A stretch of DNA of 64,000 nucleotides from Hemicordylus capensis. Its lineage: Eukaryota; Chordata; Lepidosauria; Squamata; Cordylidae. Under the pieces are notes generated by a model. That model was not told where the DNA came from and did not search any database. It was given only the letters and a program-made list of their open reading frames with translations. This document shows, one piece after another, positions 44,944 to 58,300 of the stretch. The position numbers were made by a program, and so were the translations under genes. How positions within the stretch are numbered: the first letter of the stretch is position 1; every line of letters begins with the position of its first letter. The stretch is taken from positions 18,192,501 to 18,256,500 of the forward strand of contig NC_069662.1 in the NCBI RefSeq assembly GCF_027244095.1. Direction: 5' to 3'.

Positions 44944-45852
44944 CCCTACAGCCTCGTAGAGATAAACACAACTTCAGAAACAGAAATGTAATACGTTTTA
45001 TGCTTGTTTAATTGTTCTGAATCGCTACTCTGTGTGAGTTCTGTCACTTCTCTGCTCGTGCCAAGCAAAGCTACATTTGCCAACACAGTGAGAGACTGAA
45101 ATGAATCTAAAGTGTTACGGAGGCTTTATGGTTTGTTTTTTCCTGTTGGCAGCATGTGTAAAAGTTCGACAAACTCCTACAAGTTCAATTATCCTCAAAA
45201 CAGAGCATACTAAACCACCCTAAACCTCACATAGTCTAGCAGCTGGGAACCCCAAGGTGGGGAACCCCTGTGCTATAGCACTGAAGCAGCACAAAAGTTC
45301 GCACCCTCTGGTTACCTTGGGAGTCCCTCGCCCATAAGGCTGCCCAGATAGGCTTGGTAGCATGCAGGCAAGATCTGGCAGAATCTCAGGAAGGAAGGAA
45401 GGAGCTGGACCGGATTTCTGTTGGTCTGAGGAAGAGGTGTGTGGCTTCTGAGGAGTCCTTTGCCCCATCCTCCAGGTCTCAGAATCTGAATGAATGAACA
45501 GAACAGAACAAATGAATGACTGGATTTGCAGAACAAGAAAATGTATAGTGCAGGTCTGCTTGATTTGCATAGATCACAGATAGTTCTTGATTTTTCATCA
45601 CATGATTTAATGTTTGCACAGTGGAGCACTTTGATTTCTACAAGGTGACAAAGCTCTGGATGATGCCCTCCTGCAGAAGGTGCTGCAGGATGTAAATGCT
45701 TGAATGCTCCCCCCGCCACTTCCCTGTATATTCTGGAACTGATCTGATTGAAAGCAGGTTCTGCAGCCTGATTGCTAGATTGAAGATGCAGCATTTGGAC
45801 CCCTTTCAGCTCCCCCTTTGCTGGCTAAAGTTGCTCCCCTTCTGTCTTTCAG

Positions 45853-46128
45853 GTCCGACCCAGAATGACTACCATGCCCAGGCTGCCGTGGAGGAAGCAT
45901 GCAACACGCTAAAGACTGAGAGCAGCGGTCCCGTCCCTCAGGAAGGAAGCTGGGATCCCCTCCGTTGGGAAACCGGGGGCTCTCTGCCTCCAGGGGCCCT
46001 TGAGTTCTGACTGGGGGAGCCCCCTTGTCCAGTTTCAGCCAGTTTCATCTCAGAGCTGTTGGCAGGAGCCTTGTGGGGGTGGCGGGGAGAGGCTCCCCTC
46101 CCTGCCGTCCACTCAGACCACTGCCACC
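45853..46128 (+). other. EPN1: EPN1 5'UTR part of the first coding exon, with short upstream ORFs
   Basis: Follows the acceptor ctgtctttcag at 45852. It contains a 15-codon upstream ORF (45865-45912, MTTMPRLPWRKHATR) and, in another frame, a 6-codon ORF starting near 45899. The EPN1 frame is open upstream to about 46000 but contains no ATG before 46129. Confidence 0.6.
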
Positions 46129-46356
46129 ATGTCAACCTCCTCGCTGCGCCGGCAGATGAAGAACATTGTGCACAACTACTCCGAGGCGGAGATCAAGGTG
46201 CGAGAGGCCACATCGAATGACCCCTGGGGCCCTTCCAGCTCCCTCATGTCCGAGATCGCCGACCTCACCTACAACGTGGTGGCCTTCTCAGAAATCATGA
46301 GCATGATCTGGAAGCGGCTCAACGACCACGGCAAGAACTGGCGCCACGTCTACAAG
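46129..46356 (+). CDS. EPN1: EPN1 exon 1, coding (ENTH, residues 1-76)
   Basis: MSTSSLRRQMKNIVHNYSEA through NDHGKNWRHVYK. Donor aag/gtgagc. Confidence 0.97.
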
Positions 46357-49300
46357 GTGAGCCCTCTGGTCACAGGCCCCCAGCCCTAAACCTGGGTTGG
46401 TTCCTGTTCCTCAAAAACTGGCCTGCCCCACTTGGGGAGGAACGGTGGCAGAGTACACATGCAGGGACTGGGGTTCAGCGTCTGGCATTTCTGACTAAAT
46501 GATTGGTTCCCAGGATTGAGAAATGTCCCCACTACCTGAGACCCTAAGGCAGTGTTCATTGTAAGGCCCGGGAACCAGTGGCTGCCCTCATCAATGCAAA
46601 TTGTGTCTCCCTGGCTAATTGGGCCTGTGGGAAGCTTCGCCTGAAGCTGAATACACTGCACAGTCCCTTGGTATATGTGGAAGTGACTGTTCCCACTGGC
46701 GCTTTGCCCAGTGCTGGTGGGGCTCCTTTAAGGGGCACAGAGCCCTACACCATTTTGGAACGCTTGCACAGAGTGCTGGCAAGTGTTAGGGATGTGCACA
46801 GAACCACGGCAGGGTGGTTCGAAGGCGGCGGGGGTCTCCCCTTAAGAGCGGGGAGAGGGTGCACTTACCTCTCCCGCTGCTTTCCTCCTGCTGGCGGTGG
46901 GTTTTTTAGCAGCCCATTGGGGCAGCAGCATACCTCCCTGTCGCCCCGTTGCCCTCCTCTAACGCATATGACCGGAAGTTGCTGGCGCGCCTGCGTGTCC
47001 CTACAACTGCACCCAATTTGGCTCATATTGTTCCAGGCATTGCAAAGTTGATGGGGTTGTGGGGGACCCACACACATACACAATATGCCGGGTGATCTCA
47101 TAAGCTTACTTTCCTTGAGGAAAGTAGGCTATAAAAATGATTCCTACCTTAATTTGAAATGGGTTCAGTCCATTCTCCTGCCTCATTCTGCAACATGTGC
47201 AAATTTATTTAAGAACAGCCCTCTCGATCAGACCCAAGGCCTATCAAGTCCAGCATCCTGTTTCCCACAGTAGCCCACCAGATGTTTTTGAGAAGCCCAC
47301 AGGCAAGAGCTGACGGCAGGCCCTCTCTCCTGCTGTTGCTCCCCTGCAGCTGGTATTTAGAGGCATCTTGTTTGTTTGTTAGATTTATATTCCGCTCTTT
47401 CCAACAGGCTCAGAGTGGCTTACAGTATTTTAAAAAATTAATACTCCTGCCCTGAAAGGGCTCACAGTCTTTTAAAAAACAAAAACAAAATTAAAAAGGA
47501 AAAAAAGTTCTCAAAGGGAAGAGTCTGGAAGGTACTTGGTGGTCCTTAGGCCAATAGAGGGGCCTTGCTGCTTGCTTGTCTCACCCTCTGCTGCAGCCTG
47601 ATGGTAAATTGTACCTCCTCACCATGAGCACCCAAGGTTCTGGTTCTCAGTCCCTCCATCTGCCCAGGAAGTGAGCACCTTCTTCTCCCCTTCCCTCCAG
47701 GCCATGACTCTGATGGAATACCTGATCAAGACTGGCTCGGAGCGGGTGGCACAGCAATGCAAGGAGAACATCTATGCCATCCAGACGCTAAAAGATTTCC
47801 AGTACGTTGACCGTGATGGCAAGGACCAAGGAGTCAATGTGCGGGAGAAGGCCAAGCAGCTGGTGGCCCTCCTCAAAGACGATGAGCGCCTCAAAGAGGA
47901 GCGGACTCATGCTCTGAAAACCAAGGAGAAGCTGGCCCAGACTGCAACCGGTGAGTGTTCTGTCCCACCTTGGCTGCCTTGATCTAACTCAGGGAGTCTC
48001 AGACTTGGGTCTCCAGATGTTGTTGGTTTACAATGCCCAACATCTACAGCCGTTTGGCGGGGATGATGGGAGTTGAAGTCCAATTTCTGGGGGCCAAAGT
48101 TTGAAAACCCCAAGCTAGCCAACAAGGCTGCCTTTATTGTCTTAATCTGTGGCTCTCTGACAAGAGTGAAGCCGGTGTGAAGTACAGTGGTCAGAGTGTC
48201 AAACTAGCTCCAGGGAGACCCAAGTTCAAATTCTTGGCTCACTGCATAACCTTGGCCACTATCTCTTGGTCTAACCTACCTCTCAGGGGTTAATGAGAGT
48301 AAAATGGGATGAGGGCAGGATCTGTACACTCTCCTGAACTCTTTGAAAGAGCGGGATAAACATCTAATAAGCATTAATCCTAAGCAAAAGCAGGTATCTG
48401 TAGGAAACTGAGACACTTACCAGGGAAAACATGAGCTCTCAACTCCTCCTAGTTCACTTTGGTGGATTGGTTGTGTTCTGGAGCACCGCTCTCATCCTGA
48501 TCTGTTGAGGCAGGAACAGGTAAATTGAGGTTCACGGGTCATATCAACCATTTGACGCACTTTGAAATACGGATTATTACTCAAGGGTGGTAAAAACTAG
48601 GCATGTGCATGAAACGCGATTCAGAATCCAAATCATGCCACATCTCTTTAAAATGAGGTGATTTCGTGTCCCCTTTTAGCACGGAGGAGAGTGGGTCATA
48701 CCTGTTCTCCAGCACTCACCACCAGTTCCTAAAGCGTGGCACTCCCTGCCAGCTATCAGCACACACTGGTGGCGCTCTCCCCCAGCTGCCCCTGCATGAC
48801 GCCGGCACACAGGGGCAGCTGGGGGAGGGCTGGCGGAGCAGATATGGACCTGCTGTCCTCCATGTTAAAGGGGATGTGGAATTCCCCCATTTTAAAGGGA
48901 TGTGGCACGATTTGGATTCCGAATCGCATTCCGTACACATCCTTAATAAAAGCCTTTGCTTGCCATTTTTTCTTTTGTAAGGAAATGAAACAACAAGCCT
49001 CCATGTGTTTTTCATAGACATGTTGTTCTTTTGCCATCTGTTTTGGGGAAGGCCAACTGTGGGTGGAAGCCGGTCTTGCGGTAGTGCACATGAATTGTTC
49101 CCTTTGCTAGTTGGATCTGTCTTGGTTTGCAGTTGGATGGGTGACTGCATGTGAGCGCTGTCTGCTGTAAGATAATCCTCTTAGGGGATGGGGCCATAGT
49201 TCAGTAGTAGAGCATCTATTTTGCATGCAGAAGGTCCCAGGTTCAGCATTTCCAGGTAGGGCCAGGAAAAACTCCTGCCTGAAACCTTGGAGAGTCAACA

Positions 49301-52300
49301 CTGATCTAAATGGACCAATGGTCTGCCTATGTTCCTGATTAAAAGGGTCTTCACCTGAGGCTAATAAGACATCAGGATAGGTGCCAGGCAAGCCTCACTG
49401 GGGAATGTATTCCAAATACAGGATGCAACCACCAAGGAAGTCCTTCACCAACTGAGGTCTGCTACACTGCATAACGTATGTGTATAGTCCTGAAAGCAGA
49501 ACCAGAACCAGTAGCCAGGTCGCCAACTGCATCCCTTTCTCAAGAAGGCAGATCTGGCCACAGTTACCCACGCCTTAGTCACGTCACGGCTGGATTACTG
49601 TAACACGCTCTATGTGGGGCTGCCCTGAAGAATATTCGGAAACTGCAGCTAGTGCAAAATGCAGTAGCTAGGATTGTATCCAGAGCTGCCCACTGGGATC
49701 ATATTGCACCCATTTAATGTTGAAAGAGCTACATTGACTGCGAATTGGTTTCCAGGTCCAATTCAAGGTGCTGGTTTTGACCTTTAAAGCCCTTAATGGT
49801 TTGGGCATTAGATACCTAAGGGACCATCTGCTCCCAAGGATTTCTGCCCACTTGGCGAAGCCATCAGAGGGGGCTCTGCTCCGCATGCTGACAATGAGGG
49901 AGGCTCAGCTGTCATGCACACGAGACAGGGCCTTCTTGGTTATTGCCCCTGAGTGTTCTCCCGGTGGGCATCCACTCCTCCGTCTCCATCACAGTTTTTA
50001 GAAAGCAAGTGCAATCTTGGCTTTTTACCCAGGCTTTTATATGAGTGGTGTCTTTGCTGCTGCTGCTGCTCTGTATTTTGTGGTCCTATTTAATTTGATT
50101 TGTATTTGTATATTCCAATTTAATATTCTTACTGTGTCACTGTTCTATAGTCTTATGCTGTGTTAAACGTTTTGTAAACCGCCTTGAGATTGTTTTAATG
50201 AAAGGCAGTATGAAAATTTAATGAGATAAATTAATTGAATAAAATAAGTTGAAACTACAAGGAAGCAAATTTAGACTAGACACTAGGAAGGATTTCCTAA
50301 CTGTAAGAAGCTCTATTTAAATGTTCAACTGACTGTATGGTTTACACGGGTCAAGATCTGTACACAGGTACAGTTATTCACATGTTAAACTGAACACCGG
50401 TACAGCAGTGTGCATCCTGTCTGTAGCATGCATTTGATGGGACCATATGCAATTCACTTTTAAAATAAATGCAGGTACGGTCATTCACACGAAAACATGT
50501 AAGAGCGTACTTACATCTGTAGACTCATACAACATGTCTGAATAGAGTTTTTCAGCATGGGAATGTTCGGTGGTAGAGTTGTTCAGTATTTGCCTCACAC
50601 AGTAGTGAGCTCTCTTTCACTGGAGGTTTTCATCTAGCTATCTGTCCCTGTCTGTCAGGGATGCTACAGTGGTTTCCTGCCCTGAGCAAGACGTTGTACT
50701 TGAGGGCCTCCAAAGTCCCTTCCGACTCTAGTATTCTGTGATTCCATATATCTGCCAAACTCTTCCTGCTAGGTCATTGCAGACCAGGGCATGATCAAGA
50801 TACAACCCTGTTTCTGAAGCTAAGCAAGTTTGGGTCTGGTCAGTGCCTGGTCGGTGACCACCAAGAAACCCCATGTATGCTGCCTTGATGTTTGTGATGT
50901 CAAAAATCAGGTGGGGTATACCAGTAATTTAATAATTTATTTCGGAGCCTGTAAAAACTTGGTTTTTGGTCTGGCCTTCTGATCCCTGGCTGAAGAGTGT
51001 AGCTAGCAGTTCCTAAGAATACAGGAGGTGGGTTTTTTCCCCCTTTGGAGACAAGATGATACACACCTTTCATGCAGTATGTTCTTGTTTCGTGAATGGG
51101 GTGTGCAGATATTTGAAAAATCTAAATCCACCACCCAGCAAAACCTGCCCTTTCTCGTGGACAGTTGCGGTTGTGTTGGGGAGAGGGAAGCCTTGCTCCT
51201 TCCCTGATTGGAAGTTGTCTGAAAGAATTCAAGTGCCAGTCTCAGCATCTTTCCTGTCCTGAAGTTAATACCTGCTGAAACATTGGGTGCAGCCTCTTGT
51301 CTGTGATAAAAATTCAGCTCTGGCTGAGGAAATGTGTCCCATCCCTCCTGAGGCTGGCGACCCGCCAGGCTCCAAGGCTGAGTTACAGGCCTCTTCTATG
51401 TCTCGGTGCCCCTTTTCCATTTCGATAACCCCTAGATCAAATTCCACCTCGGTTGTTTGCAGAGTGCCTGGCGGGGCAGGTTGAGATAAGAAAATAGGAG
51501 TCATTTTCACTTCCTATTCTGAACTGCTCAGCAAAAATAATCCCACAGCTTGGTTAAACATTAGAGGTATATAGTGGAAAAGGAGGGGGGAACATTCTCT
51601 CCCCCATACTACTGGAAGGGCTATGACCTTCTCTGAATCATTTGCCCCTTATCCCTATTCGCGAGTTTCCTCCAACCTATCTAAAAACCCACAGTTCTGG
51701 ACCCAGGGAGAGACCTGCCTACTTGACATTGAAATTGTGTAAACAGTCTGACTCAGTGCAGAGTTACACACCTAAGCCTACTGACTTTAAATACAAGCAA
51801 TGAATGAATTAAATAATAAACTGATGCGGAATCCAAGCAAGACGGAGGTGCTCATTGTTGGGGGTTGTAATCTGCAAGATGGAATAGAACTTCCTGTTCT
51901 GGATGAGGTTACACTCCCCCAGAAAGAACAGGCCCGTAACTTTGGAGTTTTCTTGGACCTGGGTCTCATCTTGGTGCCTCAGGTTGAGGCTGTGGTCAGG
52001 ACCACTTCTTACCAGCTGTGATTGATTCGACAACTCTGCCCATTTCTGAAAGAGAATGAACTGAAAACATTGGAACACCAGCTGGTAACCTCTAGGTTGG
52101 ACTACCGCAATGCACTCTATATAGGGCTGCCTTTGCACGTACTTCGGAAACTTCAGTTAGTTAAAAATGCGGCAGCCAGATTGGGCTGTGGGGCACCTTG
52201 GAGAGACCACATTATGCCTGTTCTTAAACAGTTGCACTGGCTGCCAGTGTTTCTGGGCAAAGTACAAAGTTGGTTGGTTATTATCTTCAAAGCCCATAAT

Positions 52301-55300
52301 GGTTTAAGTCCGGGTTACCTGAGAGAGTGCCTTTCTCTACAAGATCCCCACCGCTCGTTGAGATAATCAAGAGAGGTCCGTCTTCAGTTCATCTGGTGGC
52401 AACCTGGGATCAGGCCTTTTCAGTTGTTGTCCCTAGGTTGTGGAACGCCCTTCCCATGGATATGAGAGGATTATCTTCCTTGGAGGCCTTTAGGAGAGGC
52501 TTAAAGACCCATCTTTTTAGCCTGGCTTTTAATGACCTCTAATTTTAATTTTAATCTGCTTTTAAATGGCTTTTGAATTTAATTGTGTTACATTTTTTAT
52601 TTTAGTGTAAACTGCCCTGAGCCACTTTAGGAAGGGTGGTATATAAATCTAATTAATTAAATTAATTAATTTGATTAACCTGTTTTAGTGATCAGATTTG
52701 CACCATTGTTTTAAAAGACATGAAATATCACTGAGAAACTCTTCCACTCTGCATGCTAGAGCCAGCAACACTGTTACCCAAGGAAGCCTTTTTTATTTAG
52801 CTGTTCCTGTCTATGGTTCCTGTCTATGGGACCAATGGCCAACTGTGATGAGTGGGGCCAATCCAGACTCTTCACTGCCCAAGAGATGCTCCAAAGTGCA
52901 GTTGCAGTGGCCCCATTCATTCATTCATTCATTCATTTAGATTTCTCTACCACCCTTCCCAAAATGGCTCAGGGCAGTTTACACAGAGAAATAATAAATA
53001 AATAAGATGGATCTTATTCTAGCCTGGTGGTTCCTGATAGGAAGCTAGTTAGAGCAAGCCTTCTATTAGAAACAGTTGCAGACAAATTAATTGAGAGCTT
53101 AGCCTTGTATCTTAATGGCCTTGTTCTGATCTGGATTCTCTCTGTGGGTCTTTGCTTTCCATGCTGAGTCTATAACTCAGTGGAAGTATCAGCCAGGCCT
53201 ACAAGAAGTGTGTGTTTCTGGTCCTGTGAAGGACCAATTCTATCGCATGCCCTTTTTCTCTGAACTCAAGTAACAAAAATGCGGTGTTTTCTATGCTGTA
53301 ATTTGGAACAGCCAGGAGAATCCAAATAAGGCGTGTAAGCACCCTGATAGCTCTCTTGTTCCCGAAAGTCTATATTCTTTCTCCCACTCTAACTTCTTCT
53401 GGTCTATCACATTCAGTCTTTCTACTCTTTCCCTACCTGACAAAAATTACATGATATTTTTCATCCATTAACAATTTCCCCCAATCTCAGCTTGTATCTT
53501 CAGCCCGCCTTTCGGATGGGCCAAGGTATATGATAAGCGCTCTGTGGTTGCTAGGCAACTGCAAGGCCCCCTTGCCTTCGGCATACTTGAGGTGAGTGGG
53601 AAACACATCCTTCCTATTGCCTAGACCGATGGACTGTAACTTGGTCTTGTCCAGGCCCAACAGACTGAGAACTATGATCATTGTGGTCATGCAGAAGCTG
53701 CCGGAAAGAGTGACCTCAGAAGCTACACGTACATTTCAGTTCTCCAGTAAATAAACTTGACGTGAATGTATAAGTAGCTATATCAGTGACTCCTTTTTAC
53801 TGAAGTGGAGACATTCCGTTTTTGTTCCATTCTAATTCATCCCCCTTTTGTCTGCATGAAGAAGCGATTGTGGGAGAGAACTCAGCTCTATGTTCTTGAA
53901 TATGCCCTATACTTTTTGTTACACTAGTGTCTGTTGACAAAGTGGGCAGACATTTTTTTAGTTGCACAAAACTCTTCCGGTTGGGCAAAATCACGTTCAC
54001 TTCCTCCAACAAATAACCCCAAAGCTTGCATTCCAGCATTCACCAGCAGAATTTAGTGCAGTGATAGATACTGCCTTATGCTGTGGTGTCTGAACCAGAT
54101 TTGCATAACTGCAGCAACAGTTCCCTGTTGGATTTCCCCTTTGAAAAATCTTTTGCTTTGTGTGAATATATAGAGAAGTCAATATATTTCTGGGATAAAG
54201 TTCCTTCTTTGGGCCAGATCATCTCGGAGAAATGTGGCTGTGGGTGGGGCAATGCTTTCAGGACCCTGAATATAGCATAAAATGTACCACTCCCCCCAAC
54301 CATCACTGCCCACGTCATCTCCATCTTTGCAGTGGCTGGCTGCCCACCCTCAGTGACGCTGCTTGAGCTGTCGCAAATGTTCCTTCGCTAATGAGGAGTG
54401 ACAGTTGGTGCCAGGCTGTCTAAGTGGGGAGAGGGGGAAGAGACTGGTATTCAGGTCATGGCACAGTGGCTGCACCATTCTTCTCTCTTCCCCCTGCCAA
54501 GGTTTGGCGAACCATGAGCTGGATCTTCTGCTGCAAGGGTTATTCCCTCTGCGTGTGCCAACTGAAGAGAGGTGCTCCTCTTCCCCTATTGTGTGCGCCG
54601 TTCACTGGTGCATACCAAATGCGACCCTAATGCTGCAGTCAAACCGTCTCAGTGGCCAGCAGAACGTCAGGCCGCCTTCTTTTGGTGCCTAGGTCTCTGA
54701 GGACCTAGCGTCCTCTGACAAACTGAAACATGACAGTGTGTGCAGATTGTCCTTTTCATGTGGTAGGGGAAATGGTACATTTAGTTCAACGTCCCCAAGA
54801 CACTCTAAGCTTCTACCCATCTCTGTCCTGGTAGCTCAGGGCAGGGAACTGGGTTAAAAACAAGAATGGAAAATTTGTAGCTATGCGGGACGGGGAAGAT
54901 TGGCTATTTGGGAAGAGACAAGAAGCTGAAGCAAAAAGATGCCCTCCCGCCCACCCTTCTAAGATTTCACCTGACGGCATACATATTTTCTCCAGGCTTA
55001 AGGGCTAGAAACTTGAAAAAGTAAAGGAGCTCTTAGTTTTAGGGTGCCACATTTGGTGTTGCGTGCTCTGCTCACAGAACATACATGGTCCTGTAAGCCT
55101 TATTCTGATATTAGTAAGAGGCTACCAGAGAGTTGAGGGTATGTGGAGAAACAGGATATGTTTAATCTCACTCCCAATTAACTACACGCCCACATTCTTT
55201 ATGATGGGTCACTTATGCCCTGGTTAGAACTGGTAAGATTTCAGGCTTCAGAGTAGCTAAGGGTTTTGAAAAAACTTTTTAGATGTTACTAAGTTTTCAT

Positions 55301-58300
55301 TCATTGCAATGGCTGATGCCTAGACTGATCCTGAGCTGACACTATGGGGGAGGGAAAATTTTTGCCAATCTCCCCTTCCCACTTTACCTCCCAAAAATAT
55401 TTTCAAAATATTGTGGCAGGGGCTAATGGGAGTTGTAGTCCAGCAACATCTGGGGATCCAAGTTTGAGAACCTCTGGCTTTGTTCATTGCTTTACTTCAC
55501 TCTCCTCCTGGTTACGATTTGTACATTTGCCCTTTTCTCATAGGCCTAGGCATGCAGAAATTGGGTATGTGTTTCTGAATAACCCCCTTGGGGTTCTTAA
55601 TGGTGTGTTCTTTATGTTTTAAGCTGTGTTTCATCCAGGGAACTCAAGACAGTCTGTGTGGTGGCGGTGGTTCTCCCCCCCCCCTTTTTGTGTGTTTTAC
55701 AGTGACCTTGTGAGGTAGGTCAGGCTGACAGAGAAGCCTCATTCCAATATGTTGTATGTGTGTCTGCACTCATTTCAAAAGGGAGCCTGGGCACACATCC
55801 CCTTGAATGCAGGGCACAGATGGCAAGTGTCCTCCCATACGTACGTTGAACATAATGTGTGAATAAGTATACATGCATACACTGTACACGGATTGTACAT
55901 GCATTGAACATAACATGGACAGGGCTAGAGTGACTATTCCAAGATGAGCCAGTGAGTTTCATAGCTGTGTAGCCATTTGAACCTGGGTCTCCTCCCCACT
56001 CCTAGCCAGCACTCTTACCTGCTTCACCCCTCTTGCTGCCTCAAGTGGCGTTGGGAGAGGGACCTCTGTCTTAGGGCCGTCTCTTTCCTCCCCTCTTCCA
56101 TCCGAGGCAGCTGCGTCTTGGTGCTCTCAGCCCTACCCACCTCTCCCATGTTCCCACTTCACAGCTTCTTCAGCGTCCTCGTCCTTGGCAAATGCCCCCG
56201 TGGAAGCGGAGCAGGCCTGGCCCCAGAGCAGTGGGGAGGAGGAGCTGCAGCTACAGCTGGCGCTGGCCATGAGCAAAGAGGAAGCGGAGCAGGTAAGCGC
56301 CAAGGTAAATCTGTCGCTGGAGGCTCTTTGGGTGGGTGGGGAGGCAGGGGGTTGTGGGCACTGCTAAAGGCTGGAGAGACACAGAGCTGGATGTGCTCCC
56401 AAGAGCCGTTCTTGGGGTGCAGGCTCTTAAGCCACAGCCTTTGGGGCTGGCTGATGGGTCACGTCTCTTCTGCAGGCCAATGTAAAAGTTAATTTGCCAA
56501 TCAGGGTTAAGACTTGTTTGCATTTTCTGCCCACTAGTGCAGGGGGTTCCCAACCTTGGATGCCCAGCTGTTGTTGGACTGTGGCTCCCATCATCCCCGG
56601 CCACAGTTTATTGTGGCTGGGGATTAGGGGAGTTGTAGTCCAGCAGCAGCTGGAGAGCCTCAGGCTGGTCACTTCTGCACTAATCCATCCCTCTTAGCAG
56701 TGATGGCCTCAACTTTGTTTGCATAGGGTAGGGAGAGTCCATTGGGGGCCAGCCTGACCCCACCATTGCCTTGATATCAAGGTCTCCCCCTACACATGCA
56801 CGCACTCCACACATTCTCACTCTACCATGCAACTTAGACACTTCCTCTCAAGCTGAGACAGAAGCAAGGGGCGCGTTAGCCCCCTCTTCCCTAGTGTGAG
56901 CAGTAGCAGAGACTCTACGAATCAGACAGGTGGCCCTTTTGTTATCTGCCATTTTGCACGGCATTGCAGCCTGGGTAAAGAAAAATGTTAAAATTTTAGG
57001 GTGGTTGTTTTTTGCTTAAAGCTTCTTACATTCTAGAGCAGGGATTCTCAAACTTGGGTCCCCAGATGTTGCTTGACTACAACTCCCATGATCCCAGTGA
57101 CCTTTGGCCATTGTGGCTGGGAAGAGGGGAGTTTTCGTCCAGCATCATCTGGGGACCCAAGATTAAGGAACCCCTGCCCCAGAGTGTAAGAAGCAGGGTG
57201 GGGATGTGTGTGCATGTGAACTGACGTTTCCCAACAGGAAATGGCTTTTTGACTGAGATTTTTCATCCAGATTCTCATGCAGAACACTATACAGTGACGA
57301 CCACCCCCCCTCCCGATCCTGGCTGGGGGAGATGGAAATACTTCCGTTGTCTGTCGCAGGGTCCACATGAATTGAGCCTGTCCCCTCAAAGACACAGGTT
57401 TTACCTTCCCTTCTCTGTTGTATGTTGCACATCCTTCAGTGCCCATGCCCTTAGGATCACCTCCCTGCGGTCCAGGATCGAGGGGTTGCCTCTTGTCCTG
57501 CCATCTCTCTCGGCAAAATGGCCCGGCTTTGGACGATCCATCCTGGCACCCAGGTTCTTTTCAACCCTGCGTCTTATTTATTATTATTAATTCTCCACCC
57601 TCTTCCTTTAGGGGGAAAAAGTGGTCTCTCATCCAGGCACTGATCAGGTCCGTACCCATTTAACTTCAGTAATGCTACGGTATTGGGTGATGCCAGACTC
57701 CACACATGCCACAGTCCGTCAGATCCTTGCGCCTCGCCTCGCTGCGCTGCCTGTTTTGTCGCCTCCTTCCCTTTCCTGTGGCTCCTCTGAGTGGGGGGAT
57801 CGTGTCTGCTTCCTTCCCTCTGCCTCTTTTCAGTTGATTGTGGCTCCTTCCCACTTCCCTTCTACTCCTTCATGCCCCATTTCCTTCCACCTTCTCCCAT
57901 TGTCTGTAAATTGAAGTTCCTCCCCCACCCGCAACAAGTTCTTCCACAATATCTGGGGTCTGGGGAGGTGAGCTAGAATGTTGATTGAGGGTGGAGGGCT
58001 AGATTTCTACACCAAAAGCATCCGAATTTGGGACAAACTCTCCTCTTCTCCCCCCGCCCCCACTCCTGGCTATATTCTTGCTGAAAGGAATTGCATGTCT
58101 CAGGGTTTGGCAAATCCCAGGGAGCCATGGCATCTGGAAGCCTAACTGTGGTGCCTAGACTAGGTAGGATATTCAGTGGTGAAGTTTTTATTTAATAGAA
58201 TCTTTAATTGTCCCAGGCAGCCCTGTTTCTGTTCCAAGTATGTTACCTGTAAAGAGGATAAAGAGAAGCCCATTTTCCCTCCCCCTCCACATTGTCTGTC

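Larger units (their letters stand above)
35417..45852 (+). other. EPN1: EPN1 intron 1 (inferred)
   Basis: 10.4 kb between the inferred donor and the acceptor at 45852. It is repeat-rich: antisense LINE tail with CA/CG runs (35950-36140), MITEs, Sauria-type fragments, composite 5S/tRNA SINEs and a 528-bp tandem duplication. I see nothing recognisable in 36145-38250, 40963-41100, 41150-42255, 42390-42860 or 44950-45850. Confidence 0.6.

Noticed and set aside
45965-46128. N-terminal extension of EPN1 in the open frame upstream of ATG 46129
   Set aside because: There is no ATG in that frame, and human epsin 1 starts at the equivalent MSTSSLRR with a strong start context.
46578-47051. 157-codon + strand open frame
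   Set aside because: It runs from intron sequence into a foldback element and shows no domain.
50795-50870. 5S rRNA-like sequence
   Set aside because: Diverged from 5S and followed by a SINE tail, so not a 5S gene.
53487-53690. Possible pseudogene on the - strand
   Set aside because: I could not match the 67-codon translation to any family; evidence too thin to report.
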